DNA from: Tepidamorphaceae bacterium
GTDB taxonomy: Bacteria; Pseudomonadota; Alphaproteobacteria; Rhizobiales; Tepidamorphaceae
Assembly (NCBI GenBank): GCA_028279445.1
Contig: JANQNT010000023.1
Coordinates: 310,001 to 374,000, forward strand
Length of the DNA stretch: 64,000 nt
Direction: 5' to 3'
Each line of letters begins with the position of its first letter. Within the stretch, counting starts at the first letter, position 1. Positions 8,229 through 16,047 of the stretch are shown piece after piece. Position numbers and translations under genes: made by a program. Under the pieces are notes generated by a model. It searched no databases. It was not told the origin of the DNA and saw only the letters and a list, made by a program, of their open reading frames with translations.

Positions 8229-8263
8229 GACATTTTGTCCGCGCGGCATGGACATTTTGTCCG
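8229..8263. promoter_or_regulatory. paired GACATTTTGTCCG repeats, likely enhancer (UAS) of the sigma-54 promoter
   Basis: The 13-mer GACATTTTGTCCG occurs at 8229-8241 and again at 8251-8263. Each copy is itself an inverted repeat (GGACA-TTT-TGTCC in the second). The copies start 22 bp apart, two helical turns, so they face the same side of DNA. They sit about 85-110 bp upstream of the predicted start site of a -24/-12 promoter, the normal place for an enhancer-binding protein. The NtrC-family activator encoded at 16048 is the obvious candidate. Confidence 0.7.
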
Positions 8264-8301
8264 AACTGCCCGTCATGACAAAAGCCTGACCATTGATTCT
8301 A

Positions 8302-8315
8302 TTGATGAAAATCAA
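8302..8315. promoter_or_regulatory. FNR/FixK box, perfect consensus, beside the sigma-54 promoter
   Basis: TTGATGAAAATCAA is an exact match to the FNR/Anr consensus TTGAT-N4-ATCAA. It ends one base before the -24 element. From the sigma-54 start site its centre is near -34, so binding could hinder that promoter, or it could serve a separate sigma-70 start near 8350. An FnrN-type regulator is encoded in this window at 61141. Confidence 0.7.
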
Positions 8316-8316
8316 C

Positions 8317-8332
8317 TGGCATCCCCCTTGCT
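8317..8332 (+). promoter_or_regulatory. sigma-54 (-24/-12) promoter
   Basis: TGGCATCCCCCTTGCT fits the RpoN consensus TGGCACG-N4-TTGCW with one change (C to T at the sixth base) and one at the seventh. GG at 8318-8319 and GC at 8330-8331 have the required spacing. Transcription would begin near 8342 and leave a leader of about 260 nt before the ligase gene. The leader contains GC-rich inverted repeats, including GATGCCG/CGGCATC near 8379-8394 and AGGCCGG/CCGGCCT near 8423-8441. Confidence 0.8.
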
Positions 8333-8530
8333 TAAGGATTTGTTTACCGGTCCGTGGGGGGACGGTGACCCACCGAAGATGCCGTCCGGCATCGGGCAAC
8401 CCCGTCAACCCCCACACAAAAGAGGCCGGCGCGTCCGGCCTGCGACCCGGTCTCGGGACAGCAGGCAGCCTTGGCGTTAAAGGGCGCAAACCAAAATCGT
8501 CCCGAGTGACATCGGGCGTGGGAGGAGCAA

Positions 8531-8581
8531 ATGCCGGCAGGACGCGAGGACACGGTCCGCGCGCTCGTGGCCCATGGCTGA
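8531..8581 (+). CDS. 16-codon leader ORF upstream of the ligase gene
   Basis: ATG at 8531 stands 3 bases after GGAGGAG, by far the best ribosome site in this leader. It opens a frame encoding MPAGREDTVRALVAHG and stopping at 8581, 21 bases before the ligase ATG. The ligase has only a G-rich stretch in front. The short frame could couple or limit ligase translation. It has no amino-acid run that would suggest classical attenuation, and it may also be chance. Confidence 0.35.
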   Translation: MPAGREDTVRALVAHG

Positions 8582-8602
8582 AATGGTCGGGGGCACGCGC
8601 AC

Positions 8603-10561
8603 ATGACGGGGCAACAGGCAGGTTCCGAGAGTTTTCCGAAACTGCTTCTTCACAATGCGGCACAGCGCGGCGCACAGCCGGCGATGCGCGAAAAGCGGCG
8701 CGGCATCTGGCGCACGCAGACCTGGCAGGATTACGCCGCCGAGGCCAGTGCGCTGGCGGCGGCACTGTCCGACCACGGCCTGAAGAAGGGCGATCACGTC
8801 GCGTTCGTCTATGACAATCGCCCGCGGCTCCTGATTGCCATCGCCGCGGCCCAGGCGCTCGGCGCGGTCGCCGTTCCGCTCTATCAGGACGCCTCCGGTG
8901 AAGAGCTGGCAGAACCCTTGCGGAGCACGGGCGCCACCCACGTCTTCGCCGAGAACCAGGAGCAGACCGACAAGATCCTGGAGGTGCTGCCCACCTGCCC
9001 GTCCATACGCTGCATCGTCTACGACAACGACCGCGGCATGAGCCAGTACAAGCAGGCGGAGCTGGTCGGCTACGACACCCTGCTGGAACAAGGCCGCAAG
9101 GCATCGGGTGAAGGCAGCGGCTTCCTGAAAGAGGCGGCCGAGCAGGTCGGCAGCGACGACGACGCCTTCGTCTTCTTCAGCTCCGGCCTCAACAAGTCGG
9201 CCAATGGCGCCGTCTTCACCCATGCAGCGCTGATCGAGCGGGCGCGGGTGCTGGCGGCGACCGAAAAGCTCACCGACAAGGACGTGACGCTTGCCTACCT
9301 GCCGCCGGGTTGGGCAAGCCAGACCCTGCTGAGCTACGTGCAGCCGATGGCGACCGGCTTTTGCGTGTGCTGCCCGGAGGCCTCCGACACCTTGCTGTCG
9401 GACCTGCGCGAGATCGCGCCGAGCTATCTGCTTGTCACGCCGCGCATGCTCGATGCGATTGTCTCACAGGTGGACACGCGCATGGAGGAGACCGGCGGTC
9501 TCAACCTGGCGCTCTACGAGCGGGGCGTGAAGGTCGCGCAGCGCGTCAGCGACCTCACCCACGCCGGCAAGAGCGTCCCCTTCGGCGACCGGCTGGCGAA
9601 GACGGCCTGCGAGATCCTGGTCTATGGCCCGCTGCGCGACGCGCTGGGCATGAGCAAGCTCCGCCTGGCCTACACCGCCGGCGATGCCATCGATCCCGAC
9701 ATGCTGATGTTCTTCCGCTCCATCGGCATCAACCTGAAGCAGGCCTATGGCGCGACCGAGACCGGCGTGTTCGTCACCGTCCAGCGCAACGGCGACGTCA
9801 AGCCGGACACGCTCGGCACGCCGCTTGATGGTGTCGAGCTGTCATTCTCGCCCAAGAACGAAATCCTGGTGCGCGCGCCGGGCCTTCTCAAGGCCTATCA
9901 CGGCAACGCGAAGGAGACGGCCAAGGCGCTCGACGCCGATGGCTGGTTCCACACCGGCGACATGGGTCATGTCGGCGACGACGGCCATCTGCGCATCGTC
10001 GACCGGATGAGCGATGTCGGCACGCTCAAGGACGGCACGCTGTTCGCGCCGCGGCCGATCGAGAACAAGATCCGCTTCTCCCCATTCGTGCGCGAGGTGG
10101 TGGTCTATGGCGACGGGCAGGACCATGTCTGTGCCCTCATCGACATCGACACCCTGGCGGTCGGCCGCTGGGCCGACACCCATGAGCTTCCCTACATGGG
10201 TCACACCGATCTCGCCTCGCAGGAGCCCGTCTACGGGCTGATCGGCGACTTCGTTGCCGAGGTCAACGGCGAGATGGCGGGCGATCCGGCGCTGGCCAAG
10301 TGCCAGATCGAGCGCATCCTGCTGCTGCCGCAGGAACTGAGCGCCGACGACGGGCTGCTGTCGCGCACCGGCAAGCTGCGCCGCCATGCCATCGCCAAAC
10401 GCTACAGGGCGCTGATCGACGCGATCTTCGCCGGTGCGGACAACGTCCCCTTCGATATCGGCATCGAGCATGTCGGCGCGGAAGGCGAGGTCCATACCGA
10501 CGGGCTGAAGATACGCAACGTCAAGACCGTCAACGTCAGCCAGATGAGGAAAGCGGCATGA
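8603..10561 (+). CDS. AMP-dependent synthetase/ligase homologue with degenerate P-loop
   Basis: This is a 652-residue member of the ANL (acyl-CoA synthetase) superfamily of the long-chain FadD15-like type. Family blocks are present: QAYGATETG (A5), GWFHTGDMG (A7) and LSRTGKLRR near the C-terminus, which carries the adenylation lysine. The phosphate-binding A3 loop, normally SGTTGxPKG, reads FSSGLNKSANGAVFTH at about residues 191-206 and lacks the TTG and PK residues. The catalytic capacity is therefore uncertain. It may be a slow ligase, a trapping or sensor protein, or an enzyme with a changed loop. It is the first large gene behind the sigma-54 promoter, and its stop overlaps the next ATG (ATGA). 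An acyl or aromatic acid imported by the neighbouring ABC system is the likely ligand. Confidence 0.8.
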   Translation: MTGQQAGSESFPKLLLHNAAQRGAQPAMREKRRGIWRTQTWQDYAAEASALAAALSDHGLKKGDHVAFVYDNRPRLLIAIAAAQALGAVAVPLYQDASGEELAEPLRSTGATHVFAENQEQTDKILEVLPTCPSIRCIVYDNDRGMSQYKQAELVGYDTLLEQGRKASGEGSGFLKEAAEQVGSDDDAFVFFSSGLNKSANGAVFTHAALIERARVLAATEKLTDKDVTLAYLPPGWASQTLLSYVQPMATGFCVCCPEASDTLLSDLREIAPSYLLVTPRMLDAIVSQVDTRMEETGGLNLALYERGVKVAQRVSDLTHAGKSVPFGDRLAKTACEILVYGPLRDALGMSKLRLAYTAGDAIDPDMLMFFRSIGINLKQAYGATETGVFVTVQRNGDVKPDTLGTPLDGVELSFSPKNEILVRAPGLLKAYHGNAKETAKALDADGWFHTGDMGHVGDDGHLRIVDRMSDVGTLKDGTLFAPRPIENKIRFSPFVREVVVYGDGQDHVCALIDIDTLAVGRWADTHELPYMGHTDLASQEPVYGLIGDFVAEVNGEMAGDPALAKCQIERILLLPQELSADDGLLSRTGKLRRHAIAKRYRALIDAIFAGADNVPFDIGIEHVGAEGEVHTDGLKIRNVKTVNVSQMRKAA

Positions 10562-11373
10562 GCGTCAGCGCGCAAGCAGAACCCGCCAGCCGCGCATTTC
10601 CCATCGGCGAGCCGATCCTGGAACTGGACTCCATCTCGCTGCGCTTCGGCGGCGTCAAGGCCATCACCGATGTGTCCTTCGATGTGCGGGAGCATGAAAT
10701 CCGGGCGATCATCGGACCCAACGGCGCCGGCAAGAGCTCGATGCTCAACGTCATCAACGGGCTCTACACGCCGCAGGAGGGCAACATCACCTTCCGTGGC
10801 CAGCGCATCGACAACATGACGCCGGCCAAGGCGGCCTCGCTCGGCATTTCGCGCACCTTCCAGAACATCGCGCTGTTCAAGCGCATGTCGGTGCTCGACA
10901 ACATCATGGCCGGCCGCACGCTGTTCTCCCACGCCACCTTCCTGGAGGTCGCCTTCCAGCTTCCCCGCGCCCGGCGCGAGGAACGCCAGAACCGGGAGAA
11001 GGCCGAAGAGATCATCGAGTTCCTCGAGATCGAGCACATCCGCAAGACCACCGTCTCGCAACTGCCCTACGGGCTGCAGAAGCGGGTCGAGCTCGGCCGG
11101 GCGCTGGCCGCTGAGCCGCAGGTGCTGCTGCTCGACGAGCCGATGGCCGGCATGAACGTGGAGGAGAAGCAGGACATGTGCCGCTTCGTTCTCGACGTCA
11201 ACGACCACTACGGCACCACCTTCGTGCTGATCGAGCACGACATGGGCGTCGTCATGGACATTTCCGACCGCGTCGTGGTGCTCGACTACGGCAAGACCAT
11301 CGGCGACGGAACGCCGGACGAGGTCCGCAACAACCAGGACGTCATCGACGCCTATCTCGGCGTCGCGCACTGA
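10558..11373 (+). CDS. branched-chain-type ABC importer ATPase, LivG type
   Basis: This is a 271-residue nucleotide-binding subunit. The Walker A is GPNGAGKSS, the signature region reads TVSQLPYGLQKRVELGRAL (a YG-L variant of LSGGQ), and the Walker B is LLLDEPMAG followed by the H-loop in LIEHDM. The start overlaps the ligase stop as ATGA. It works on the cytoplasmic face with the LivF-type ATPase encoded at 15016. The operon is of the HAAT type used for branched-chain amino acids, but also for aromatic acids, amides and urea in other bacteria; the linked acyl-ligase homologue argues for a carboxylic acid here. Confidence 0.9.
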   Translation: MSVSAQAEPASRAFPIGEPILELDSISLRFGGVKAITDVSFDVREHEIRAIIGPNGAGKSSMLNVINGLYTPQEGNITFRGQRIDNMTPAKAASLGISRTFQNIALFKRMSVLDNIMAGRTLFSHATFLEVAFQLPRARREERQNREKAEEIIEFLEIEHIRKTTVSQLPYGLQKRVELGRALAAEPQVLLLDEPMAGMNVEEKQDMCRFVLDVNDHYGTTFVLIEHDMGVVMDISDRVVVLDYGKTIGDGTPDEVRNNQDVIDAYLGVAH

Positions 11374-11382
11374 GAGTTCATC

Positions 11383-12285
11383 ATGGCTGATCTTCTGTTT
11401 TTCCTGGAAGTGCTCATCGGCGGCCTGCTTGCCGGCGTGATGTACTCGCTGATCGCGCTGGGCTTCGTGCTGATCTACAAGGCCTCGTCGGTGTTCAACT
11501 TCGCGCAGGGCGCGATGGTGTTCTTCGCGGTGCTCTCCTTCGTGGGCTTCATGGAGCTGGGCATCCCGTTCTGGGCGGCACTGCCGGTCACCGTGGTGCT
11601 GATGATCTTCGTGGGCATGGCCACCGAACGCATGGTGCTGCGCCCGCTGGTCAACCAGAGCGAAGAGACCCTGCTGATGGCCACCATCGGGCTGGCCTTC
11701 GTGCTGGAAGGCATGGCGCAGTTCCTGTGGGGCGTCGAGGTGCGCCGTCTCGATCTCGGCATTCCCGATGTGCCGATGGCGTGGCTGGCCGACACCACCG
11801 GCATCTTCGTCAGCGTGTTCGACGTGGTGGCCGGTGTGGTGGCCGCGATCATGGTGATCGCGCTGGCGCTGCTGTTCTCCAAGACCAAGGTGGGCCTGGG
11901 CCTGCGCGCGGTGGCCGACGGCCATGCCGCGGCCATGTCGATCGGCATTCCGCTGAAGCAGATCTGGATGCTGGTCTGGGCCACCGCGGGCATCGTCGCG
12001 CTGGTCGCCGGCATGCTGTGGGGCGCGCGCAACGGCGTCCAGTTCGCACTGGTCTGGCTGGCGCTCAAGGCGCTGCCGGTGCTGATCATCGGCGGCTTCA
12101 CCTCGGTGCCCGGCGTCATCATCGCCGGCCTGATCGTCGGCGCCTCCGAGAAGCTCGCGGAAGTCTATATCGGCCCCTATTTCGGCGGCGGCATCGAGCT
12201 TTGGTCGCCCTACGTGCTGGCCGTCATCTTCCTGATGTTCCGGCCCGAAGGCCTGTTCGGCGAAAAGCACATCCGAAGAGTCTAG
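11383..12285 (+). CDS. branched-chain-type ABC importer permease, LivH type
   Basis: This is a 300-residue, eight- to nine-helix membrane protein of the LivH family, typical in length. It opens with FFLEVLIGGLLAGVMYSLIA and contains the family block ALGFVLIYKASSVFNFAQGA. The C-terminus has IIGGFTSVPGVIIAGLIVG, which is the usual conserved loop. It begins 9 bp after the LivG-type gene and is followed 49 bp later by the LivM-type gene. Together with LivM it makes the channel of the importer. Confidence 0.92.
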   Translation: MADLLFFLEVLIGGLLAGVMYSLIALGFVLIYKASSVFNFAQGAMVFFAVLSFVGFMELGIPFWAALPVTVVLMIFVGMATERMVLRPLVNQSEETLLMATIGLAFVLEGMAQFLWGVEVRRLDLGIPDVPMAWLADTTGIFVSVFDVVAGVVAAIMVIALALLFSKTKVGLGLRAVADGHAAAMSIGIPLKQIWMLVWATAGIVALVAGMLWGARNGVQFALVWLALKALPVLIIGGFTSVPGVIIAGLIVGASEKLAEVYIGPYFGGGIELWSPYVLAVIFLMFRPEGLFGEKHIRRV

Positions 12286-12334
12286 CGACACGTCCACGGC
12301 GCCCCGCCAAACCGCAGATTGGGAATACGCAGTC

Positions 12335-13402
12335 ATGTACTATCGTCAAGCCGGCCAGTTCTACACGACCTACTCCCAGGACTCGCGCATCATCCCGGTC
12401 CGAGAGGACCGCTGGATCATCTATGTGGTCGTGCTGGCGGGGTTCTGCCTCGTGCCGTTCTTCGCCAGCGACTACTGGCTCAGCGGCATCCTGATCCCGT
12501 GGCTGGCGCTGTCGCTGGTGGCGCTCGGCCAGAACATCCTGATGGGCTACACCGGCCAGCTCTCGCTTGGCTCGGCGGGCTTCATGGCCGCGGGCGCATT
12601 CGCCTGTTACAACATCGAACTCAGGATCGAGTGGATGCCGTTTTTCGGCTCGCTCATCCTCTCTGGCATCATCGCCGCCATGATCGGCATCGTCTTCGGA
12701 CTGCCGAGCCTCAGGGTGCGCGGGCTCTACCTGATGGTGGCGACCCTCGCCTCGCAGTTCTTCATCATCTGGGTCATCGACAAGTTCGGCTGGTTCAAGA
12801 ACTACGACAGCTCCGGCATCATCACCGCCCAGGACATCGTCATCTTCGGCAAGTCGTTCACCACGCCGGCGGAGGAATACCTCGTCTGCCTGTTCGTGTG
12901 CGCGGTGATGACCGTTATTGCGCTCAACATGGTGCGCGGGAGCGTGGGGCGAAACTGGATGGCGGTGCGGGATATGGACGTCGCCGCGGAGGTGATGGGC
13001 ATATCCCTGCTGAAAACCAAGCTGCAGGCCTTCGCCATCAGTTCGTTCTATTGCGGTGTCGGCGGCGCGCTGTTCGCGTTCGCGTTCCTGAAGTCGATGG
13101 AGCCGGTCGCCTTCGACATCCTGCTGTCGTTCCGCATCCTGTTCATGGTGATCATCGGCGGGCTCGGCACCATCATCGGCTGCTATCTGGGCGCCGGCTT
13201 CATCCTGCTGATGCCCGTGTTCCTCAACATCTTCTTCCATGCCGTCTTCGGACAGGCCGTCGACGCGACGCTCACCTCGGCCCTGGAGCAGGTCATCTTC
13301 GGCGTGATGATCATCCTGTTCATGATCTACCAGCCGCTCGGCATGGCGCGAATACTCGAGATCATGCAGGAGCGGCTTCGCAAGTGGCCATTCAAGATCT
13401 GA
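12335..13402 (+). CDS. branched-chain-type ABC importer permease, LivM type
   Basis: This is a 355-residue polytopic membrane protein of the LivM family. The long hydrophilic N-terminus (about 25 residues) is followed by helices. The family block NILMGYTGQLSLGSAGFMAA is seen at about residues 67-86, and the C-terminal IGGLGTIIGCYLGAGF block is present. It is the second half of the membrane channel with the LivH-type protein upstream. A 143-bp gap follows before the binding-protein gene, with a good ribosome site for the latter but no obvious promoter. Confidence 0.92.
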   Translation: MYYRQAGQFYTTYSQDSRIIPVREDRWIIYVVVLAGFCLVPFFASDYWLSGILIPWLALSLVALGQNILMGYTGQLSLGSAGFMAAGAFACYNIELRIEWMPFFGSLILSGIIAAMIGIVFGLPSLRVRGLYLMVATLASQFFIIWVIDKFGWFKNYDSSGIITAQDIVIFGKSFTTPAEEYLVCLFVCAVMTVIALNMVRGSVGRNWMAVRDMDVAAEVMGISLLKTKLQAFAISSFYCGVGGALFAFAFLKSMEPVAFDILLSFRILFMVIIGGLGTIIGCYLGAGFILLMPVFLNIFFHAVFGQAVDATLTSALEQVIFGVMIILFMIYQPLGMARILEIMQERLRKWPFKI

Positions 13403-13545
13403 CGCGGCACTGCCACAGCGGTGCGCGGTGCCTTGCCCATTGAAACGCCATCACACGGAAGGAGACGCGACGCAGGGACACAGGAGAGGACCGCATAACA
13501 ATAAGAACTTCAGACGGAACAACGATCTCAAGGGAGGTTTGACCA

Positions 13546-14904
13546 ATGATGCCAACAAGCTTGTTGCGACGGGTCGCGCCCGTCAGTGCCGCGGCATTCG
13601 CGGCCGCGGCGATGCTCGTGTCGCCGATGGCAATGCCCACCGAGGCACAAGCCGCCGAGCAATACATGGCTGTGCCAAGCAGCCGTGTCGGACCGTTCTC
13701 CGCCATGGGGACCGGCTATTACGGCGGGATCATCGACTACATGACCTATGTGAACATGAACGGCGGCATCAACGGCGTCATGTTCACCTGGCAGGAGTGC
13801 GAGACCGAATACAACGCCAAGCGTACGGTCGAGTGCTTCCAGCGCCTGCTGACCGGGCCGAACGGGCAGAGAACGCTCGTCTTCGACACGCTCGGCACGC
13901 CCGGTGCCTACGCGGTGATCAACCGCATGGCGGAGGAAGAGGTCGTGCTGGCCCAGTACGGCTACGGCCGCACGGATGCCGCTGACGGCACGGTCTGGCC
14001 GTGGGTCTTCAACGCCGCCAGCCACTACTGGTCGCAGATCGGCATGAAGCTGAAGTTCATGGCCGAGCAGGAAGGCGGCGTGGAGAACATGAAAGGCAAG
14101 AAGATTGTCCATCTCCACATTGACTCCGCCTATGGCCGCGAGCCGCTGCCCGCCATGCGCAAGATCACCAGCGACTGGGGCATGGAACTGGTCGAGATCT
14201 CGATTCCCCCGCCCGGTCTGGAGCAGCAGTCGCAGTGGCTGCAGATCCGCCGCGAGCGTCCCGACTGGGTGACGTTCTGGGGCGCGGGCTCCGGCATGAA
14301 CGCCACCGGCATGACCAACGCCGCGCGCATGGGCTTCCCGCGCGAACGGCTGGTCTACGTCACCTTCGGCGGCGCCGAGGAGGACATGGTGCCGGCCGGC
14401 GACGCGGCCAAGGGAACCTTCGTGGTCGCCAACGCGGTGCCGGGTCGTGACTTCCCGCTGGTGAAGAGCATCCTCGACAAGGTCTATGGTGCCGGCAAGG
14501 GCAACATGGAAAACCCCGATCGCGTGGGCCAGGTGTACTGGAACCGCGGGCTTGGGGCGGCCGTGATGTGGGCTGAGGCCATTCGCAACGCCCAGCGGAT
14601 CCACAACAAGGAAGGCCAGCCGGTCACCGGCGCGGAGTTCCGCGATGGCTACGAGGCGATCAACATGACGCCGGAGCGGCTTGAGGAACTCGGCATCACC
14701 GGCATGGTCGCACCCTTCGCGCTGTCCTGCGAGAAGCACGACGGTGCCGGCGAGTTCCGCATGATGCAGTGGAACGGCGAGAAGTTCGATATCGTTTCGG
14801 ACTGGATGGGCCCGCCCGATCCGACCTTCATCCGCCAGCTCGTCGAGGATTCCGCCGGCAAGTTCGCCGGCGAGAATAACATCACGCCGAAGAACTGCTC
14901 GTAG
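13546..14904 (+). CDS. periplasmic substrate-binding protein of the HAAT importer
   Basis: This is a 452-residue type-I periplasmic binding protein (Peripla_BP_6). An export signal spans about residues 1-38, ending in TEAQAA. ATG 13546 follows AGGGAGG at 7-8 bases; a second ATG lies at 13549. The mature domain contains YYGGIIDYMTYVNMNGGING and RRERPDWVTFWGAGSGMNAT. Two short unusual points are the paired cysteines (about C81 near the N-lobe and the C-terminal NCS end). It recognises the imported compound and is probably made in excess, as a strong hairpin follows its stop codon. The ligand cannot be named from sequence. Confidence 0.9.
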   Translation: MMPTSLLRRVAPVSAAAFAAAAMLVSPMAMPTEAQAAEQYMAVPSSRVGPFSAMGTGYYGGIIDYMTYVNMNGGINGVMFTWQECETEYNAKRTVECFQRLLTGPNGQRTLVFDTLGTPGAYAVINRMAEEEVVLAQYGYGRTDAADGTVWPWVFNAASHYWSQIGMKLKFMAEQEGGVENMKGKKIVHLHIDSAYGREPLPAMRKITSDWGMELVEISIPPPGLEQQSQWLQIRRERPDWVTFWGAGSGMNATGMTNAARMGFPRERLVYVTFGGAEEDMVPAGDAAKGTFVVANAVPGRDFPLVKSILDKVYGAGKGNMENPDRVGQVYWNRGLGAAVMWAEAIRNAQRIHNKEGQPVTGAEFRDGYEAINMTPERLEELGITGMVAPFALSCEKHDGAGEFRMMQWNGEKFDIVSDWMGPPDPTFIRQLVEDSAGKFAGENNITPKNCS

Positions 14905-14952
14905 ACGCAGTCAGGCATTGCGTGCCAATCGACCGGGCACGCGATACCAAAC

Positions 14953-14978
14953 GGATGCGGGGACATCTCCCCGCATCC
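14953..14978 (+). terminator. 11-bp perfect hairpin after the binding-protein gene
   Basis: GGATGCGGGGA and TCCCCGCATCC form a perfect 11-bp stem with a 4-base CATC loop. There is no T-run after it, so it is more likely a partial terminator or a 3' mRNA stabiliser than a full stop. It would raise the amount of binding protein relative to the LivF-type ATPase downstream. Confidence 0.6.
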
Positions 14979-15015
14979 ACCCCGGCAAAACACCTGAGGC
15001 TCCTGGAAAGCTGCC

Positions 15016-15873
15016 ATGAACATCGCCGCGACATCCGCCGTTGAAGAACGCGCCCCGGTCACCGACGCCGCCGGGCAGCCGATCCTGGCCGTCAAGAACA
15101 TCGAGGTGATCTACGATCAGGTCATCCTCGTGTTGCGCGGCGTCTCGCTCAACGTCCCCAAGGGCAGGATCATCGCCCTGCTTGGCGGCAATGGCGCGGG
15201 CAAGAGCACGACGCTGAAGTCGATCTCGACGATGCTGGCTTCCGAGCGCGGCAAGGTCACCAAGGGATCGATCGAGTTCGACGGCGAACGCACCGATCAG
15301 CTAACGCCCAACGATATGGTCAACAACGGCATGGTGCAGGTGATGGAAGGGCGCATGTGCTTCGGCCACCTCACCGTCGAGGAGAACCTGATCGCCGGCG
15401 CCTACACGCGCAGCCTCAGCCGCAGTCAGATGCGCGAGGCGCTGGATCAGGTCTATCACTACTTCCCGCGGCTCAAGGAACGCCGTTCCAGCCTGGCCGG
15501 CTACACCTCCGGCGGCGAACAGCAGATGACGGCGATCGGGCGCGCCATGATGGCCACGCCCAAGATGCTGCTGCTCGACGAACCCTCGATGGGGCTGGCA
15601 CCGCAGATCGTCGCCGAGATTTTCGAGATCGTGCGCGACCTCAACCAGAAGGAAGGCGTCAGCATCCTGCTGGCCGAGCAGAACACGTCGGTGGCGCTGA
15701 AATATGCCGACTTCGGCTACATCCTGGAGAGCGGGCGCATCGTGATGGACGGCCCGGCCAAGGCGCTGGCCGAGAACAAGGACGTCAAGGAATTCTACCT
15801 TGGCATGTCGTCGGAGGGCCGCGAGAGCTTCCGCAACCGCAAGTCCTACCGCCGCCGCAAACGCTGGATCTGA
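15016..15873 (+). CDS. branched-chain-type ABC importer ATPase, LivF type
   Basis: This is a 285-residue ATPase subunit. It has Walker A (GGNGAGKST), the signature segment GYTSGGEQQMTAIGRAMM and Walker B (MLLLDEPSMGL), then the H-loop variant LLAEQNTSVALK, where Q replaces H as is usual in LivF proteins. Compared with standard LivF (about 235 residues), it carries an extended N-terminus of about 25 residues and a basic C-terminal tail (SFRNRKSYRRRKRW) of about 20. It completes the importer with the LivG-type subunit. It is the last gene of the transport operon. Confidence 0.9.
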   Translation: MNIAATSAVEERAPVTDAAGQPILAVKNIEVIYDQVILVLRGVSLNVPKGRIIALLGGNGAGKSTTLKSISTMLASERGKVTKGSIEFDGERTDQLTPNDMVNNGMVQVMEGRMCFGHLTVEENLIAGAYTRSLSRSQMREALDQVYHYFPRLKERRSSLAGYTSGGEQQMTAIGRAMMATPKMLLLDEPSMGLAPQIVAEIFEIVRDLNQKEGVSILLAEQNTSVALKYADFGYILESGRIVMDGPAKALAENKDVKEFYLGMSSEGRESFRNRKSYRRRKRWI

Positions 15874-16047
15874 CCGTTGTTAAGGGCGGCATTCCACGGT
15901 CCGAGACACGTTCGGGGCGATAATCTGCCCGAACTGGCGGTTTTCATCCGCATCTTGACCGCGCTGCCGGGCATCGGCACCGTGCCCGCAAGGGAGCCAA
16001 CAACAGGCCCGGGAGCCGCGCGCACGTTGCTGTGCGTGGAGTAAGAA

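Noticed and set aside
10402-12336. Long minus-strand open frame opposite the transporter genes (644 codons).
   Set aside because: It mirrors strong coding genes in a GC-rich genome, and its composition (very high His, Asp, Gln) is typical for shadow frames. Similar frames at 15880-17610, 17627-19594, 38594-39745 and 50977-53349 were rejected for the same reason.
15975-15990. CGGCACCGTGCCCGCA as a possible second -24/-12 promoter before the regulator gene.
   Set aside because: It lacks the TT before GC and the T before GG, and would need two more changes to fit. It is also part of an ordinary GC-rich repeat.
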